Source: Phycisphaerae bacterium (lineage in GTDB: Bacteria > Planctomycetota > Phycisphaerae > UBA1845 > PWPN01). From it: a stretch of DNA of 64,000 bases. The position numbers and the translations under genes are program-made. Under the pieces are notes generated by a model that was not told the DNA's origin, did not search any database, and saw nothing but the letters and a program-made list of their open reading frames with translations. The stretch covers positions 1 to 64,000 of the forward strand of contig DAOOIV010000008.1 in NCBI GenBank assembly GCA_035384605.1, given 5' to 3'. Shown here piece by piece: positions 18,530 through 27,222 of the stretch; within the stretch, counting starts at the first letter, position 1; each line of letters opens with the position of its first letter.

Positions 18530-19579
18530 ATGACCAGACGCGAGATTGTTGAACGGGCGATCACGTTCTCGAAGCCCCCACGCCTGCCGATGAAGTTCGA
18601 CGTGGTGGGGGTCAACGATTGTTATGACGTATGGACGCACGACCCGACCGGCTGGACCTGGGCCTTCAAGGAGCGCGCGGCAGACGAATGGGGTTGCGTG
18701 TGGGAACGCACGGAGGTCTCGAACACCGGCCAGGTCGTCGGTCATCCGCTGCAGGACTGGTCGCGTCTGGCAGACTATCAATGGCCCGACCCCGACGATC
18801 CCCGCCGATACCGCGATTTCCAGGAGCAGCTCGCAGGTGCCGACGACCGTTTCGTCATGTTCTGTTTCGGCAACGGCATCTTTGAACGCCTGCACATGAT
18901 TCACGGCATGACCGAAACGCTCATCGACTTCTATGAGGAGCCGGATAAGATCCACGAAGTGATCGAGCGGATCCTCGATCACCACCTCCGGGTTTTCCGC
19001 AACTGCGCGCGCATCGCCAGCGGCCGGATGCACGCGGCGGCGATGGCCGATGACTGGGGCATGCAGGATCGGGCCTTCATCAGCACGGAACTCTTTCGAC
19101 AATTCTTCAAACCTCGATACAAGCGATGGTTCGACGAGATCAAGGCGGCCGGCATGCATCCCTGGATGCACTCGTGCGGGCACGTCAACGAACTGATCGA
19201 GGAGCTGATCGACTGTGGCCTGGAGGTCATCAATCTTCAGCAGCCCAACACGGTTGGGATCGAAGACATCGGCCGGCGATATCGGGGACGAATCTGCTTC
19301 GAGTCGATCGTGGATACCCAGTCCACCTTGCCCCGCGGTAGTTACGAGGAAATCCGCGCTCAAGCGCATCGCCTGGTGGACGAGTGGGGAACGCCCGACG
19401 GCGGCTTCATTGCCAGCGACTATAACGATGCCGAGGCCATCGGCGTCACCACGGACCGCCGCCGGGTGATGTTCGCCGCATTTGCCGAGAAGGGCGGCTA
19501 TCCCAATTACCAGCAGATCCTTGAGCAGACCCGCGAGGCCCTTGTGGGCCATTCCTGGGGCCGCGAGGCATCCGCGTAA
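18530..19579 (+). CDS. uroporphyrinogen decarboxylase-family protein
   Basis: 349-residue paralogue of the preceding protein, 12 nt downstream. It carries HSCGHVNELIEELID, the His/Cys pair used for zinc binding by corrinoid-dependent methyltransferases of the MtaA/MtbA type, followed by GLEVINLQQPN. Neither this nor the preceding protein has the HemE signature. Two adjacent but diverged copies may act as partners (methyl donor and acceptor arms) or on different substrates. No corrinoid-protein gene lies next to them. Confidence 0.85.
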   Translation: MTRREIVERAITFSKPPRLPMKFDVVGVNDCYDVWTHDPTGWTWAFKERAADEWGCVWERTEVSNTGQVVGHPLQDWSRLADYQWPDPDDPRRYRDFQEQLAGADDRFVMFCFGNGIFERLHMIHGMTETLIDFYEEPDKIHEVIERILDHHLRVFRNCARIASGRMHAAAMADDWGMQDRAFISTELFRQFFKPRYKRWFDEIKAAGMHPWMHSCGHVNELIEELIDCGLEVINLQQPNTVGIEDIGRRYRGRICFESIVDTQSTLPRGSYEEIRAQAHRLVDEWGTPDGGFIASDYNDAEAIGVTTDRRRVMFAAFAEKGGYPNYQQILEQTREALVGHSWGREASA

Positions 19580-19642
19580 GCACGGCCGGCGGCCAATCTG
19601 CGAACCTTCGGAACAAGCGGCCGGACAGAAGGAGGAGACACA

Positions 19643-21856
19643 ATGGTCAGACCGCAAATCATCCTGGCACTGGCGTGGCAGGGCGTGATGCTCTTCTCCG
19701 TCGGTCTTGGGGCCCAACCCGTTGTCTCGGGTCGGTCCACTCCCGGCCCTATGGCTGCAACCAGGACAGTGCCGGTCTCCGTGGTCACAGCGACGGATGA
19801 GCACCGCTTGCAGCAACTCAAGGATCACGAACCGCTGGGCGCAAACATTCTCCGCCGGCCGTTTGATCCCACGTATGAGAGCGTCGCCGATGTGCTGCCG
19901 GCGATGTCGAAGCCGCGCGAGGTCGTGGGCGTCAAGGACCACCGGTATGAGATCGGGGTCGAATACGACGGCACGATCCAGATCCCCGACGACACCCAGA
20001 CATGGGAGCAGACCGGAACCGTCGCGTATTTCGAGGTGGCATCGCCGGCGGTGCGGTTCGGGACAGGCGGGTGCACGAAGCGCCTGCTTCAGGGTTACCT
20101 TCCCATCGTGGTTGCCGATTGGAGGCACGAGCAGTTCGTATATCAAGAGACCGTCTTCGGCTGGTCCGAAACCATGAGCCCCGAAAAGGATCTGTACGCA
20201 TATTGCCGTTTGCAGGCCTCAAACCGGTCAGATACGCCGCACGATGTGGACATCGTATTGCGTTGTGCGCCCAATACCGTCGTGAAAGAACCGCTGCGCA
20301 AGAGCCTCCGTGTGGCCGCTCAAGGCACGGCCGGGGTCTGCTTCAAAATGGCTCTGCCACTGGAGGCGGCCTCGGTGTCCGAGGTTGACGCCGGCGAATT
20401 CGAGCGGCGCCTCGACGAGGTCAGGCAAAGCTGGACCGCGATCTTGAACTCGGGCACGGTCGTCAATACCCCGGAACCAAGAATCAACGACGCCTGTCGA
20501 GCGTGGCTGGCGTACAATTACCTCGACGTGGACAAGAAGGGTGATGTGTATGAGCCGCACGACGGCGCCGGCTTCTACGAACAGGTCTACGGTTACTCCG
20601 CCGCCCTTTATTGCCACGCCCTCGATCTGTGGGGACGTCACGAGGATTCCCGCCGATATCTCGAATCACTGTTGACGTTTCTGCGGCCTGACGGTCTTTT
20701 CTTCGTGAACTACGGCCTGCCGGACCACGGGGCCCTGCTCTTCGCCTTGTGTGAGCATCATCGAATGACCGGTGACGATGCGTGGTTGCGAAGCATGGCC
20801 CCGGCAATGGTGAAAATGTGCGACTGGACAATCGCCCAACGCCGCCTGCCGACCACAACCACGGCGGACCCGAAACCCGTGACCCACGGCCTGATCCGCT
20901 TCACTCCCTACGCGGACTATCAGGAGCGGACGGTGAACTACTATGCCGACGCTTACTGCTGCATCGGTCTGGAACATACGGCCGCGGCGCTGGCGGCGGT
21001 CGGCATGGAGAATGAATCCCGACGACTCACCGCCGAGGCAACCGCCTACCGCAACGATATTCTGCGCTCCATGGATGCTGCGGCTTTCGAACGCGACGGC
21101 ATGAGACTGCTGCCGATGGAGCCGGATACGCACCGTCTGCTCAAGAGCACGAATTACAGGGCAGGCGGCTACTACGGGCTGATCGCGTCGATGTTCCTGG
21201 AGAGCGAGTTCCTGCCCGCCGCCGATGAGCGCGCCCGTTGGGTCGTTGATGCCCTCGAGCGGCGCGGGGGCTTGATCATGGGCATGTGCGAATTCGACGG
21301 CGGCGTCGATCACGCGTACACTTACGGCTACTGGTTGAACTGCCTGCGGCGGGATGAGGTGCGCCGAGCGCTGCTGGGCTTCTACGCAACGTTGGCCTAT
21401 GGCATGGGGCGCGACACGTATTGTGGCGTGGAAGTCACACAAATCATGACCGGCGAACCTACCCCGACCACACCGCATCTCTACTCGGGCACACAGCAGC
21501 TTCGCCTCCTGCGGATGATGCTGCTGCGCGAAGAGGGCGAGCGGCTGCTCATCGGACACGCAATCCCCCAGGCGTGGCTGGAGGCCGGCAAACGTATCGA
21601 GGTCCGCAATGCCGCCACCGCCTTCGGGCCGCTATCATTCGTGATCGAGTCCGACGAGGACGCGAGCCAGATCCGTATCCGGCTTGATCCGCCCGCCGCC
21701 CGGTTGCCCGCGTCGATCGACATCCGGCTTCGCCACCCCGCGGGCCGGAATCTGACCAGAGTCACCGTGAACGAGCAGCCGACCACCAGCTTTACCCGCG
21801 ATACATTGAGTCTCCCGCCCCAACGCGGAGCAATACAGATCCGGCTGGCTTACTGA
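19643..21856 (+). CDS. secreted (alpha/alpha)6 glycosidase-like protein
   Basis: 737-residue exported protein with an AAGGAGGAG site before the ATG and a signal peptide (about 1-24). An N-terminal beta-sandwich (about 60-260) precedes an (alpha/alpha)6 six-hairpin domain (about 270-640). That domain has acidic/aromatic motifs in glycosidase positions (YEPHDGAGFYEQVYGYSA, FFVNYGLPDHGALLFAL, TNYRAGGYYGLI, CEFDGGVDHAYTYGYW). A C-terminal beta-domain follows. The arrangement fits GH78/GH95/GH127-like or amylo-glucosidase-like enzymes, but the exact family is uncertain. It lies 63 nt after the URO-D pair in the same direction. Confidence 0.78.
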   Translation: MVRPQIILALAWQGVMLFSVGLGAQPVVSGRSTPGPMAATRTVPVSVVTATDEHRLQQLKDHEPLGANILRRPFDPTYESVADVLPAMSKPREVVGVKDHRYEIGVEYDGTIQIPDDTQTWEQTGTVAYFEVASPAVRFGTGGCTKRLLQGYLPIVVADWRHEQFVYQETVFGWSETMSPEKDLYAYCRLQASNRSDTPHDVDIVLRCAPNTVVKEPLRKSLRVAAQGTAGVCFKMALPLEAASVSEVDAGEFERRLDEVRQSWTAILNSGTVVNTPEPRINDACRAWLAYNYLDVDKKGDVYEPHDGAGFYEQVYGYSAALYCHALDLWGRHEDSRRYLESLLTFLRPDGLFFVNYGLPDHGALLFALCEHHRMTGDDAWLRSMAPAMVKMCDWTIAQRRLPTTTTADPKPVTHGLIRFTPYADYQERTVNYYADAYCCIGLEHTAAALAAVGMENESRRLTAEATAYRNDILRSMDAAAFERDGMRLLPMEPDTHRLLKSTNYRAGGYYGLIASMFLESEFLPAADERARWVVDALERRGGLIMGMCEFDGGVDHAYTYGYWLNCLRRDEVRRALLGFYATLAYGMGRDTYCGVEVTQIMTGEPTPTTPHLYSGTQQLRLLRMMLLREEGERLLIGHAIPQAWLEAGKRIEVRNAATAFGPLSFVIESDEDASQIRIRLDPPAARLPASIDIRLRHPAGRNLTRVTVNEQPTTSFTRDTLSLPPQRGAIQIRLAY

Positions 21857-22450
21857 CTGCCGTCCGGGCGCCCGGCTCTGGAGCCGCGGGGAATCAACAT
21901 CAGTGGGCCCGCTTGGCGGGCGGCCTCTGCCTTCGGCAATGGCGGTGTCTTCGGATCGAACCTCTGCAAATCAGGGCGAACAACCGCGGCCTAAACCTGT
22001 CGGAACCCCACACACCCGGTTCATGGAGCATTTGGGCCGGTGGATGAGGGCTGGCAGGCTCGGCGAGGCCCCGCGAACCCCGGTGCAAGAGTTCCAGAAG
22101 AACAAGGGTGCAGACCTCGTCCCGTCGGCTCGCACGGTCGACGCCGAAGAACATCCCATCTACCTGCCGTGCGTGACGATCCCGACAAGGCCCAGGAGGT
22201 TCCGTTTCAGTGATTGAGGCTGGATCTGCGCCGACGGTTGCGGCTAAGCGACGAGGTCGTCCAAATGTAGTCACGACTTTTGGACACAAAAGGCCCTGGC
22301 GCTATCGCCAAAGCCGTTCTCGGCTCACAACTGTTCATCTTGGGCTGGGGAGGCGATGCGGCGCCGTTCAGCGATTCCGCAACGTGATTGTTCTGCAATT
22401 CGACAAGACCCTCTTGACACTTGTCCGCGCCGTGGTAGTATTCCGCCGTT
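21857..22450. other. non-coding gap upstream of the cobalamin riboswitch
   Basis: Nearly 600 bp without a gene recognisable on either strand. Its right end must carry the promoter of the riboswitch-controlled operon. A near-palindromic patch lies around 22255-22290 (GTCGTCCAAATG...ACTTTTGGACAC); its meaning is unclear. Confidence 0.45.
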
Positions 22451-22695
22451 GACAGGTACCCGGAGACCCGCTGAACGTTCTGCGGAAACCGGGTGAAAAG
22501 GGAAGCGTGGTAACCCTTCTCACGGAACGAGAAGGGAATTCCACCGCGGACGCGCCGCCGTGATGGGCGGCGGGCATCATGATTCGTGGTTAACAGCCCG
22601 CCGGCGTCCCGCTCAGTATGCCACTGTCGAGCCTGCAACGGGCCTCGATGGGAAGGCGAGCGGGAAGCAGCTCTGAGCCGGAAGACCTGCCTGTC
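22451..22695 (+). promoter_or_regulatory. cobalamin riboswitch
   Basis: The core matches the adenosyl/cobalamin riboswitch pattern. It has GGGTGAAAAGGGAAGC in the 5' half. The 3' half has, in order, ATGCCACTGT, ATGGGAAGGC and the B12-box AGCCGGAAGACCTGCC (22676-22691). The closing helix P1 is visible as GACAGG (22451-22456) with CCTGTC (22690-22695). A peripheral stem (CCCTTCTC..GAGAAGGG) and a second one (CGCCGCC..GGCGGCG) fill the variable arms. It lies about 250 nt upstream of the gene at 22949; the run of short inverted repeats between them is probably the expression platform. It should repress the 22949-27040 operon when cobalamin is abundant. Confidence 0.9.
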
Positions 22696-22948
22696 GGAGC
22701 CTAAGGGTCCTCGCGTTTTTGGGACCGCAAGGTCTTGCTCCCTTTATCACAGATGATCGAGCAGCCTTGACGTTTCCCGAACGCGGTGGGCCACAATGTG
22801 TCCTCGCGCTCGGGACACCAAGGGATCGGCTGTCGCTCCCCTGGACAGCCGTACCGTGCCTTGGCCACCCCTCGAACACGAGGAATCAAACGAGTCTGAC
22901 ATCGTTCAGGGGGATTCCCCGCGCGCATCGGGGAGCAGGAGGTAAAGC

Positions 22949-24457
22949 ATGTATCGTCGCAAGCTGTTGATTACAGGTATGGGGTTGATTGCCGCTGCCT
23001 GGGGCGGGCCGACCTTGGCAGGTCCTTACAGCGGGCCCGCCGACACCGCCCACGGGGTCGATCCTGCGATCCCCGCCGGCAGCCCGCTCTTCGTGGAGTG
23101 GGCCGACCGGATCCTTCCGCTGGGAGCAGGCACGTATTTTGCCCCGCGTGGGAGCACCAGCATTTCGCTCACCGGCTACAACAGCCTGGGCGATCTGGAC
23201 GCCGCGCAGATCGCCGGTGGAGACTCGCCCGGCTATCTCACGGTGACCTTCCCGACGGGCATCCGCGACGGTGCCGGTCACGACTTCGCGGTGTTCGAGA
23301 ACGGATTTGCGTACGGCTCGCCGAATGGGCTGTTCGCAGAGTTCGCCTATGTGGAGGTTTCCACCAACGGTGTTGATTTCGTTCGCTTCGACGGCATTTC
23401 AACCAACACGGCTCCGGTCGCGGGCTCTGGCGCGTTCGCCGGTTATGACGTGTCCAACGTATACAACTTGGCCGGTAAGCACGCCGCCGGATACGGCACA
23501 CCTTTCGATCTCGCGGAACTGATCAACAAGCCGCTGGTACTCAGCGGCCAGGTCGATCTCAATAACATCCGGTTCGTGAAGCTCGTGGACATTCCTGGCA
23601 ACGGTTCCTTCTTGGACAGCCTTGGCAATCCGATTCTCGATAACTGGCTGACCACAGGAACCGGCGGCTTCGATTTCCGATTGCCGGCCGGACAGGGGAT
23701 AGGCGTCATCAATGTCGCGCCCGAGCCGGCGTCGTTGGCCCTCATCGGCTTGACTTGCGCATTGTTGACCGCGCGACGCAAATCTCGGCGAGCATCGCTG
23801 CGCTTGTTTGCGGGTGTCGTGTTGTGCATGGGATTGCTCAAGACCGGCCCCGTTCAGGCGGTCACGTTCGACGACATCGATTACTGGATCGGCAAGGGCA
23901 GTAATCGTGCCGGTTTCATCATCGACTGGAACGACGGCACGTCTGCGGAATCGCTGGTCTGGGGCTATCGCTGGGATGGCACGAAGAAGGGTGAGGACAT
24001 GCTGCGGGACATTGTCGCGGCCGACGCTCGGCTGTTCGCGCTCGTCAGCGGATCGGGCGGCTACGGCGCCGCGCTCTATGGCATGGGCTACGACCTCGAC
24101 AATGACGGCGTGTTCGGAGTCTCGCCTGCCTTGAGCTTCGACGCCGGCGGCATGGCGATGGGCAGTCCGAATGACTCGCGCGTGCCGACCGATACTGCCG
24201 ACCACTGGAAGGAAGGCTGGATGAGCGCCGGCTACTGGAGCTACTGGCTCAGCGGTAGCGGGGACAGTCCGAGCTGGGGCTTCAGCGGTACGGGTATGTC
24301 AGGCCGAACACTGACCAACAACTGCTGGGATGGCTGGAGTTGGGCCCCCGGCTTCTCCGGAAGCGCACCATCTGAACCGGTCCCCGCACAGGTCCCCGAT
24401 CCCGCCAGCTCATCACTGTTCCTGACTGGATCACTATGTGTCCTGCGTCGTAGATGA
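22949..24457 (+). CDS. B12-riboswitch-controlled surface protein: two PEP-CTERM modules fused in one frame
   Basis: 502 residues, AGGAGGT site before the ATG, signal peptide at about 1-24. Module 1 (about 25-255) belongs to a secreted family with the core DFAVFENGFA...FAEFAYVEVSTNGVDFVRF. It ends in a complete PEP-CTERM tail at 257-280 (APEPASLALIG, hydrophobic, TARRKSRR). A second signal-peptide-like helix follows (about 282-304, LRLFAGVVLCMGLL...VQA). Module 2 (about 305-470) has GFIIDWNDG and ESLVWGYRWDG and ends in a variant tail (VPDPASSSLFLTG, then VLRRR). It therefore looks like two exported genes joined by loss of a stop codon. I recall relatives of both modules as cell-surface proteins of cobalamin-regulated loci in other phyla. 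Likely cobalamin capture or display; that role is inferred from the riboswitch and cobO. Confidence 0.85.
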   Translation: MYRRKLLITGMGLIAAAWGGPTLAGPYSGPADTAHGVDPAIPAGSPLFVEWADRILPLGAGTYFAPRGSTSISLTGYNSLGDLDAAQIAGGDSPGYLTVTFPTGIRDGAGHDFAVFENGFAYGSPNGLFAEFAYVEVSTNGVDFVRFDGISTNTAPVAGSGAFAGYDVSNVYNLAGKHAAGYGTPFDLAELINKPLVLSGQVDLNNIRFVKLVDIPGNGSFLDSLGNPILDNWLTTGTGGFDFRLPAGQGIGVINVAPEPASLALIGLTCALLTARRKSRRASLRLFAGVVLCMGLLKTGPVQAVTFDDIDYWIGKGSNRAGFIIDWNDGTSAESLVWGYRWDGTKKGEDMLRDIVAADARLFALVSGSGGYGAALYGMGYDLDNDGVFGVSPALSFDAGGMAMGSPNDSRVPTDTADHWKEGWMSAGYWSYWLSGSGDSPSWGFSGTGMSGRTLTNNCWDGWSWAPGFSGSAPSEPVPAQVPDPASSSLFLTGSLCVLRRR

Positions 24458-24476
24458 TGAGAGGAAGCGCAACCGC

Positions 24477-24509
24477 GCCGGCCTCGCTCCTTCGCGGGGC
24501 GAGGTCGGC
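24477..24509 (+). terminator. strong intercistronic hairpin (attenuator or processing site)
   Basis: GCCGGCCTCGC (24477-24487) pairs with GCGAGGTCGGC (24499-24509), 11 bp with one G-T wobble. It is followed by CTTTGCTGTT and then the ribosome site of the next gene. It may reduce read-through from the riboswitch-controlled transcript or protect the upstream message. Confidence 0.5.
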
Positions 24510-24532
24510 CTTTGCTGTTGGAGGAGACACAG

Positions 24533-25624
24533 ATGGCACGAACGATTGTTACGTGTGCAGCAACGATCCTGGTAGCGATGGGTTCCGTTGCCGTGGCCTA
24601 TGACTACGTTTACAGCCCCTCGGATTTCGCCGTTGAAGTCGTCGAGTACCAGCAAGGCGGCCCGGTCCCAGTGGATTGGATCTGGAACACGCCCTTTAAC
24701 CTGCCCGAGGCTTCACTTGGGCGACCGACTATAGATACCACTGGCGACTGGTGGACCGGTCCGCCGACCGATCCGATTACCGTAGTTCCGGTCTACCCGG
24801 CATTTCGCGTTTGGGAGATGGTGTCTATCGGTGAAGGAGGACGCTTGGTCCTTGCGTTTGACCATGCGGTGGAGAACGATCCGCGGAATCCGTGCGGAAT
24901 CGACTTCATCATCTTCGGCAACGCCTTTCAGGTCATCAACGGTGGCTCTTACTGGCGCAACGGTGACCCGAGCCAGTGCATCATCGGCACGTCAAGCATG
25001 TGGGCCGAGCCTGGCACGGTCTCCGTGGCCCAGCACTATGATCCCGCATATCCCGAGATGACGGTCTGGTACACGTTTGACAACCCGCCCGGGGCCGACA
25101 TGTTCGCCCCCACGCTGGGCCGGATCTACGACCCCGATAATGCCCCGTCCGGTTTGCCCCACAACGGCTGGTGGGGAGCACCGACGCACCCGCTGATTCC
25201 CTTCAACCCGAACCTCGGACCGGCCGATTTCGTGGGTCACTCGCTGGCCCACTACGCGCGGAAGTACGGTTACTGCGCCGGTGGTACGGGATTCGACCTC
25301 GACGACGTCGGCCTCCAATGGTTTCGGTACATCCGCATCGACAACCCGGTCGGCAGCGGTATGACGCCTGAGATCGACGCGGTCGCCGATGTCGATCCCG
25401 ACGCTCCGGCTCCAGACTTCGACTGTGATACGGACGTTGATGTGGATGACATGGCCTTCTTTGAGTCTTGCGCCACCGGTCCGGGACTCGGGCCACCGGC
25501 CGCGGGATGCGAGCGGACCGATCTCGACCAGGATGGAGACATCGATCAGGCGGACTTCGCCGTCGTCCAGAGATGCTACTCCGGGCCGGATGTGGCAGCC
25601 GATCCGGACTGCAAAGGCCTGTGA
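24533..25624 (+). CDS. secreted protein of the same VFENxF-type family, dockerin-like tail
   Basis: 363 residues. The start at 24533 is preceded by GGAGGAG and opens the signal peptide (MARTIVTCAATILVAMG...). The body repeats the fold of module 1 of the upstream protein: GGRLVLAFDHAVENDP, then DFIIFGNAFQVING, and a C-terminal FRYIRIDNPVG..PEIDAVADVDP block. The PEP-CTERM tail is replaced by two dockerin-like Asp-rich repeats (DFDCDTDVDVDDM, DLDQDGDIDQADF). The two genes may thus encode related binding domains anchored in different ways. Second gene of the riboswitch operon. Confidence 0.82.
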   Translation: MARTIVTCAATILVAMGSVAVAYDYVYSPSDFAVEVVEYQQGGPVPVDWIWNTPFNLPEASLGRPTIDTTGDWWTGPPTDPITVVPVYPAFRVWEMVSIGEGGRLVLAFDHAVENDPRNPCGIDFIIFGNAFQVINGGSYWRNGDPSQCIIGTSSMWAEPGTVSVAQHYDPAYPEMTVWYTFDNPPGADMFAPTLGRIYDPDNAPSGLPHNGWWGAPTHPLIPFNPNLGPADFVGHSLAHYARKYGYCAGGTGFDLDDVGLQWFRYIRIDNPVGSGMTPEIDAVADVDPDAPAPDFDCDTDVDVDDMAFFESCATGPGLGPPAAGCERTDLDQDGDIDQADFAVVQRCYSGPDVAADPDCKGL

Positions 25625-25641
25625 GTCTTCGGAGAATCACG

Positions 25642-26454
25642 ATGAACGGCCGTCAGCGTGAGCGACGCGGATTCACCCTGATTGAGGTGCTCGTCGTGGC
25701 GGCGCTCATCGCGATGCTTCTGGCGATTCTGCTGCCCTCGTTGGGCCGAGCCAGGCATCTCGCTCGCAGCGTACAGTGCCTGAGCAACCTGCACCAGATG
25801 GGCGTCGCGGCGCATTCCTACGCCACCACGCACGGACGATTTCCGCCGTATCTCTACGGCAGTCCCGACGGATCGGTTTCGTATGGTTGGGACTTGCGGG
25901 TCCACTACCGATGGGAAGGCGGGCAGCGCAAGGCCACGGTCAAGCCGGGCCTTCTCTGGCAGGGCAAGACGATCGACGAGATCAATCAGTGTCCCAGCTA
26001 TCAGGGCGGTGACAACTGGGTGGACTACTCCCATACGGGCTACAACTACAACAGCAGCTACGTGGGGTATTGCGAATACTACGCGGAGGTCTTGGAATGG
26101 CCGCCCGTCCCAACCGGCAAGCTCGTCGTCAAAGAGAACCCGGCTCGTCCCGAAGACATCCGACGATCGGCCGGCTGCACCTTGTTCGGCGATGGCGAGT
26201 ACGTCGCCGGGGCCAACAAATTCATGCGGTCGCCGTTCAAGGGCCGCGACGGCTCGTTTTCGGGCAGATCGGCCGGCACCCAGGGATATCGCCACCTGAA
26301 ACGCACGAACGTGGTGTTTGCCGATGGCCATGCCGAGTCGTGGATCAAGCGTTTTGCCGACACCTATGCGTTCGACCAGCCCAACGTGCGGCCGCATGGG
26401 GATGTCCCAACCGGGTTTCTGTCGGCCGACAACGGCCTATATGACTTGGACTGA
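25642..26454 (+). CDS. pseudopilin with H-x9-DG motif, in the B12-riboswitch operon
   Basis: 270 residues. The start at 25642 (GGAG 8 nt upstream) places the prepilin site FTLIEVLVVAALIAMLLAIL at residues about 11-30. The C-terminal HLKRTNVVFADGHAESW matches the planctomycete H-x9-DG signature exactly. It begins 17 nt after the dockerin-tailed gene, so it is co-transcribed. A pseudopilin inside a cobalamin-regulated operon suggests a type II secretion/pilus-like device serving the surface proteins upstream. Confidence 0.87.
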   Translation: MNGRQRERRGFTLIEVLVVAALIAMLLAILLPSLGRARHLARSVQCLSNLHQMGVAAHSYATTHGRFPPYLYGSPDGSVSYGWDLRVHYRWEGGQRKATVKPGLLWQGKTIDEINQCPSYQGGDNWVDYSHTGYNYNSSYVGYCEYYAEVLEWPPVPTGKLVVKENPARPEDIRRSAGCTLFGDGEYVAGANKFMRSPFKGRDGSFSGRSAGTQGYRHLKRTNVVFADGHAESWIKRFADTYAFDQPNVRPHGDVPTGFLSADNGLYDLD

Positions 26455-26521
26455 CGTGGGGCCAGGCGGCATGAACCTCACGAAAACAAATGACAACGCG
26501 ACAAGGCGGAGGAGTCCTGAT

Positions 26522-27040
26522 ATGCCACAAGGCTACGTTCACGTATATACCGGCAACGGGAAAGGCAAGACCACTGCCGCCCTGGGCTTGGCGCTCAGAG
26601 CCGTTGGTGCCGGCCATCGGGTGTTTATCGCCCAGTTCGCCAAGGGCATGGACAGTAGTGAGTCGCGCGCTTTCGCACGCTTGTCCGATCGGGTGGTGCT
26701 GAGGCAGTTCGGACTTCCGCACTTCGTTCGGGGACAAGCGACGCCGGCGGACGTGACGATAGCCTCACTCGGTCTGCGTGAGGTGGAATCCGCGGTTCAC
26801 GGCGGCGAGTACGACATGGTCGTTCTGGACGAGGCGAACGTTGCCGTGAAGCTTGGTCTTCTCCCATTGGACTGGCTGCTCCAGTTGATCGTTGAGAAAC
26901 CCGAACCGTTGGAGCTGGTCATCACGGGTCAGGCGGCTCATCCGCGACTCATTGAAATCGCCGATCTGGTCACCGAAATGCGCGAGGTCAAGCACTATTT
27001 CCGCCGCGGCGTCTTGGCCCGAATCGGCGTCGACATGTGA
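26522..27040 (+). CDS. cobO: cob(I)yrinic acid a,c-diamide adenosyltransferase (CobO/BtuR)
   Basis: 172 residues, typical length. It transfers the adenosyl group of ATP to the cobalt of corrinoids (cobalamin salvage or synthesis) in the cytoplasm. The N-terminus is the family P-loop (YTGNGKGKTTAALG, about 8-21). Further family blocks are AQFAKGMDSSE, EYDMVVLDEANVAVKLGLL and ELVITGQAAHPRLIEIADLVTEM. GGAGGAG precedes the ATG at 26522; the upstream in-frame extension is spurious. Last gene of the riboswitch operon, which ties the secreted proteins upstream to corrinoid metabolism. Confidence 0.95.
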   Translation: MPQGYVHVYTGNGKGKTTAALGLALRAVGAGHRVFIAQFAKGMDSSESRAFARLSDRVVLRQFGLPHFVRGQATPADVTIASLGLREVESAVHGGEYDMVVLDEANVAVKLGLLPLDWLLQLIVEKPEPLELVITGQAAHPRLIEIADLVTEMREVKHYFRRGVLARIGVDM

Positions 27041-27222
27041 ACCATGCCTGCCCTCCGCCTGGCAGGAAACCACGCGAGGCCTTCCACACGAAGTGCGACG
27101 CGCGAATGAACGTCGGCGACGCCTGTAGCGAGCGCCGGCGACCCTCCGATTCGTTCGCCGTGCGTGCCGTGTATGATCCGGGAAATCCGCGCAGCCGGTC
27201 AGGGCCGTTTCCGTCGCCGGCC

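Noticed and set aside
17372..20146. 924-codon open frame on the minus strand opposite the URO-D genes
   Set aside because: An antisense frame kept open by the codon bias of the GC-rich plus-strand genes. The plus-strand proteins have clear family motifs and ribosome sites; the antisense product has none.
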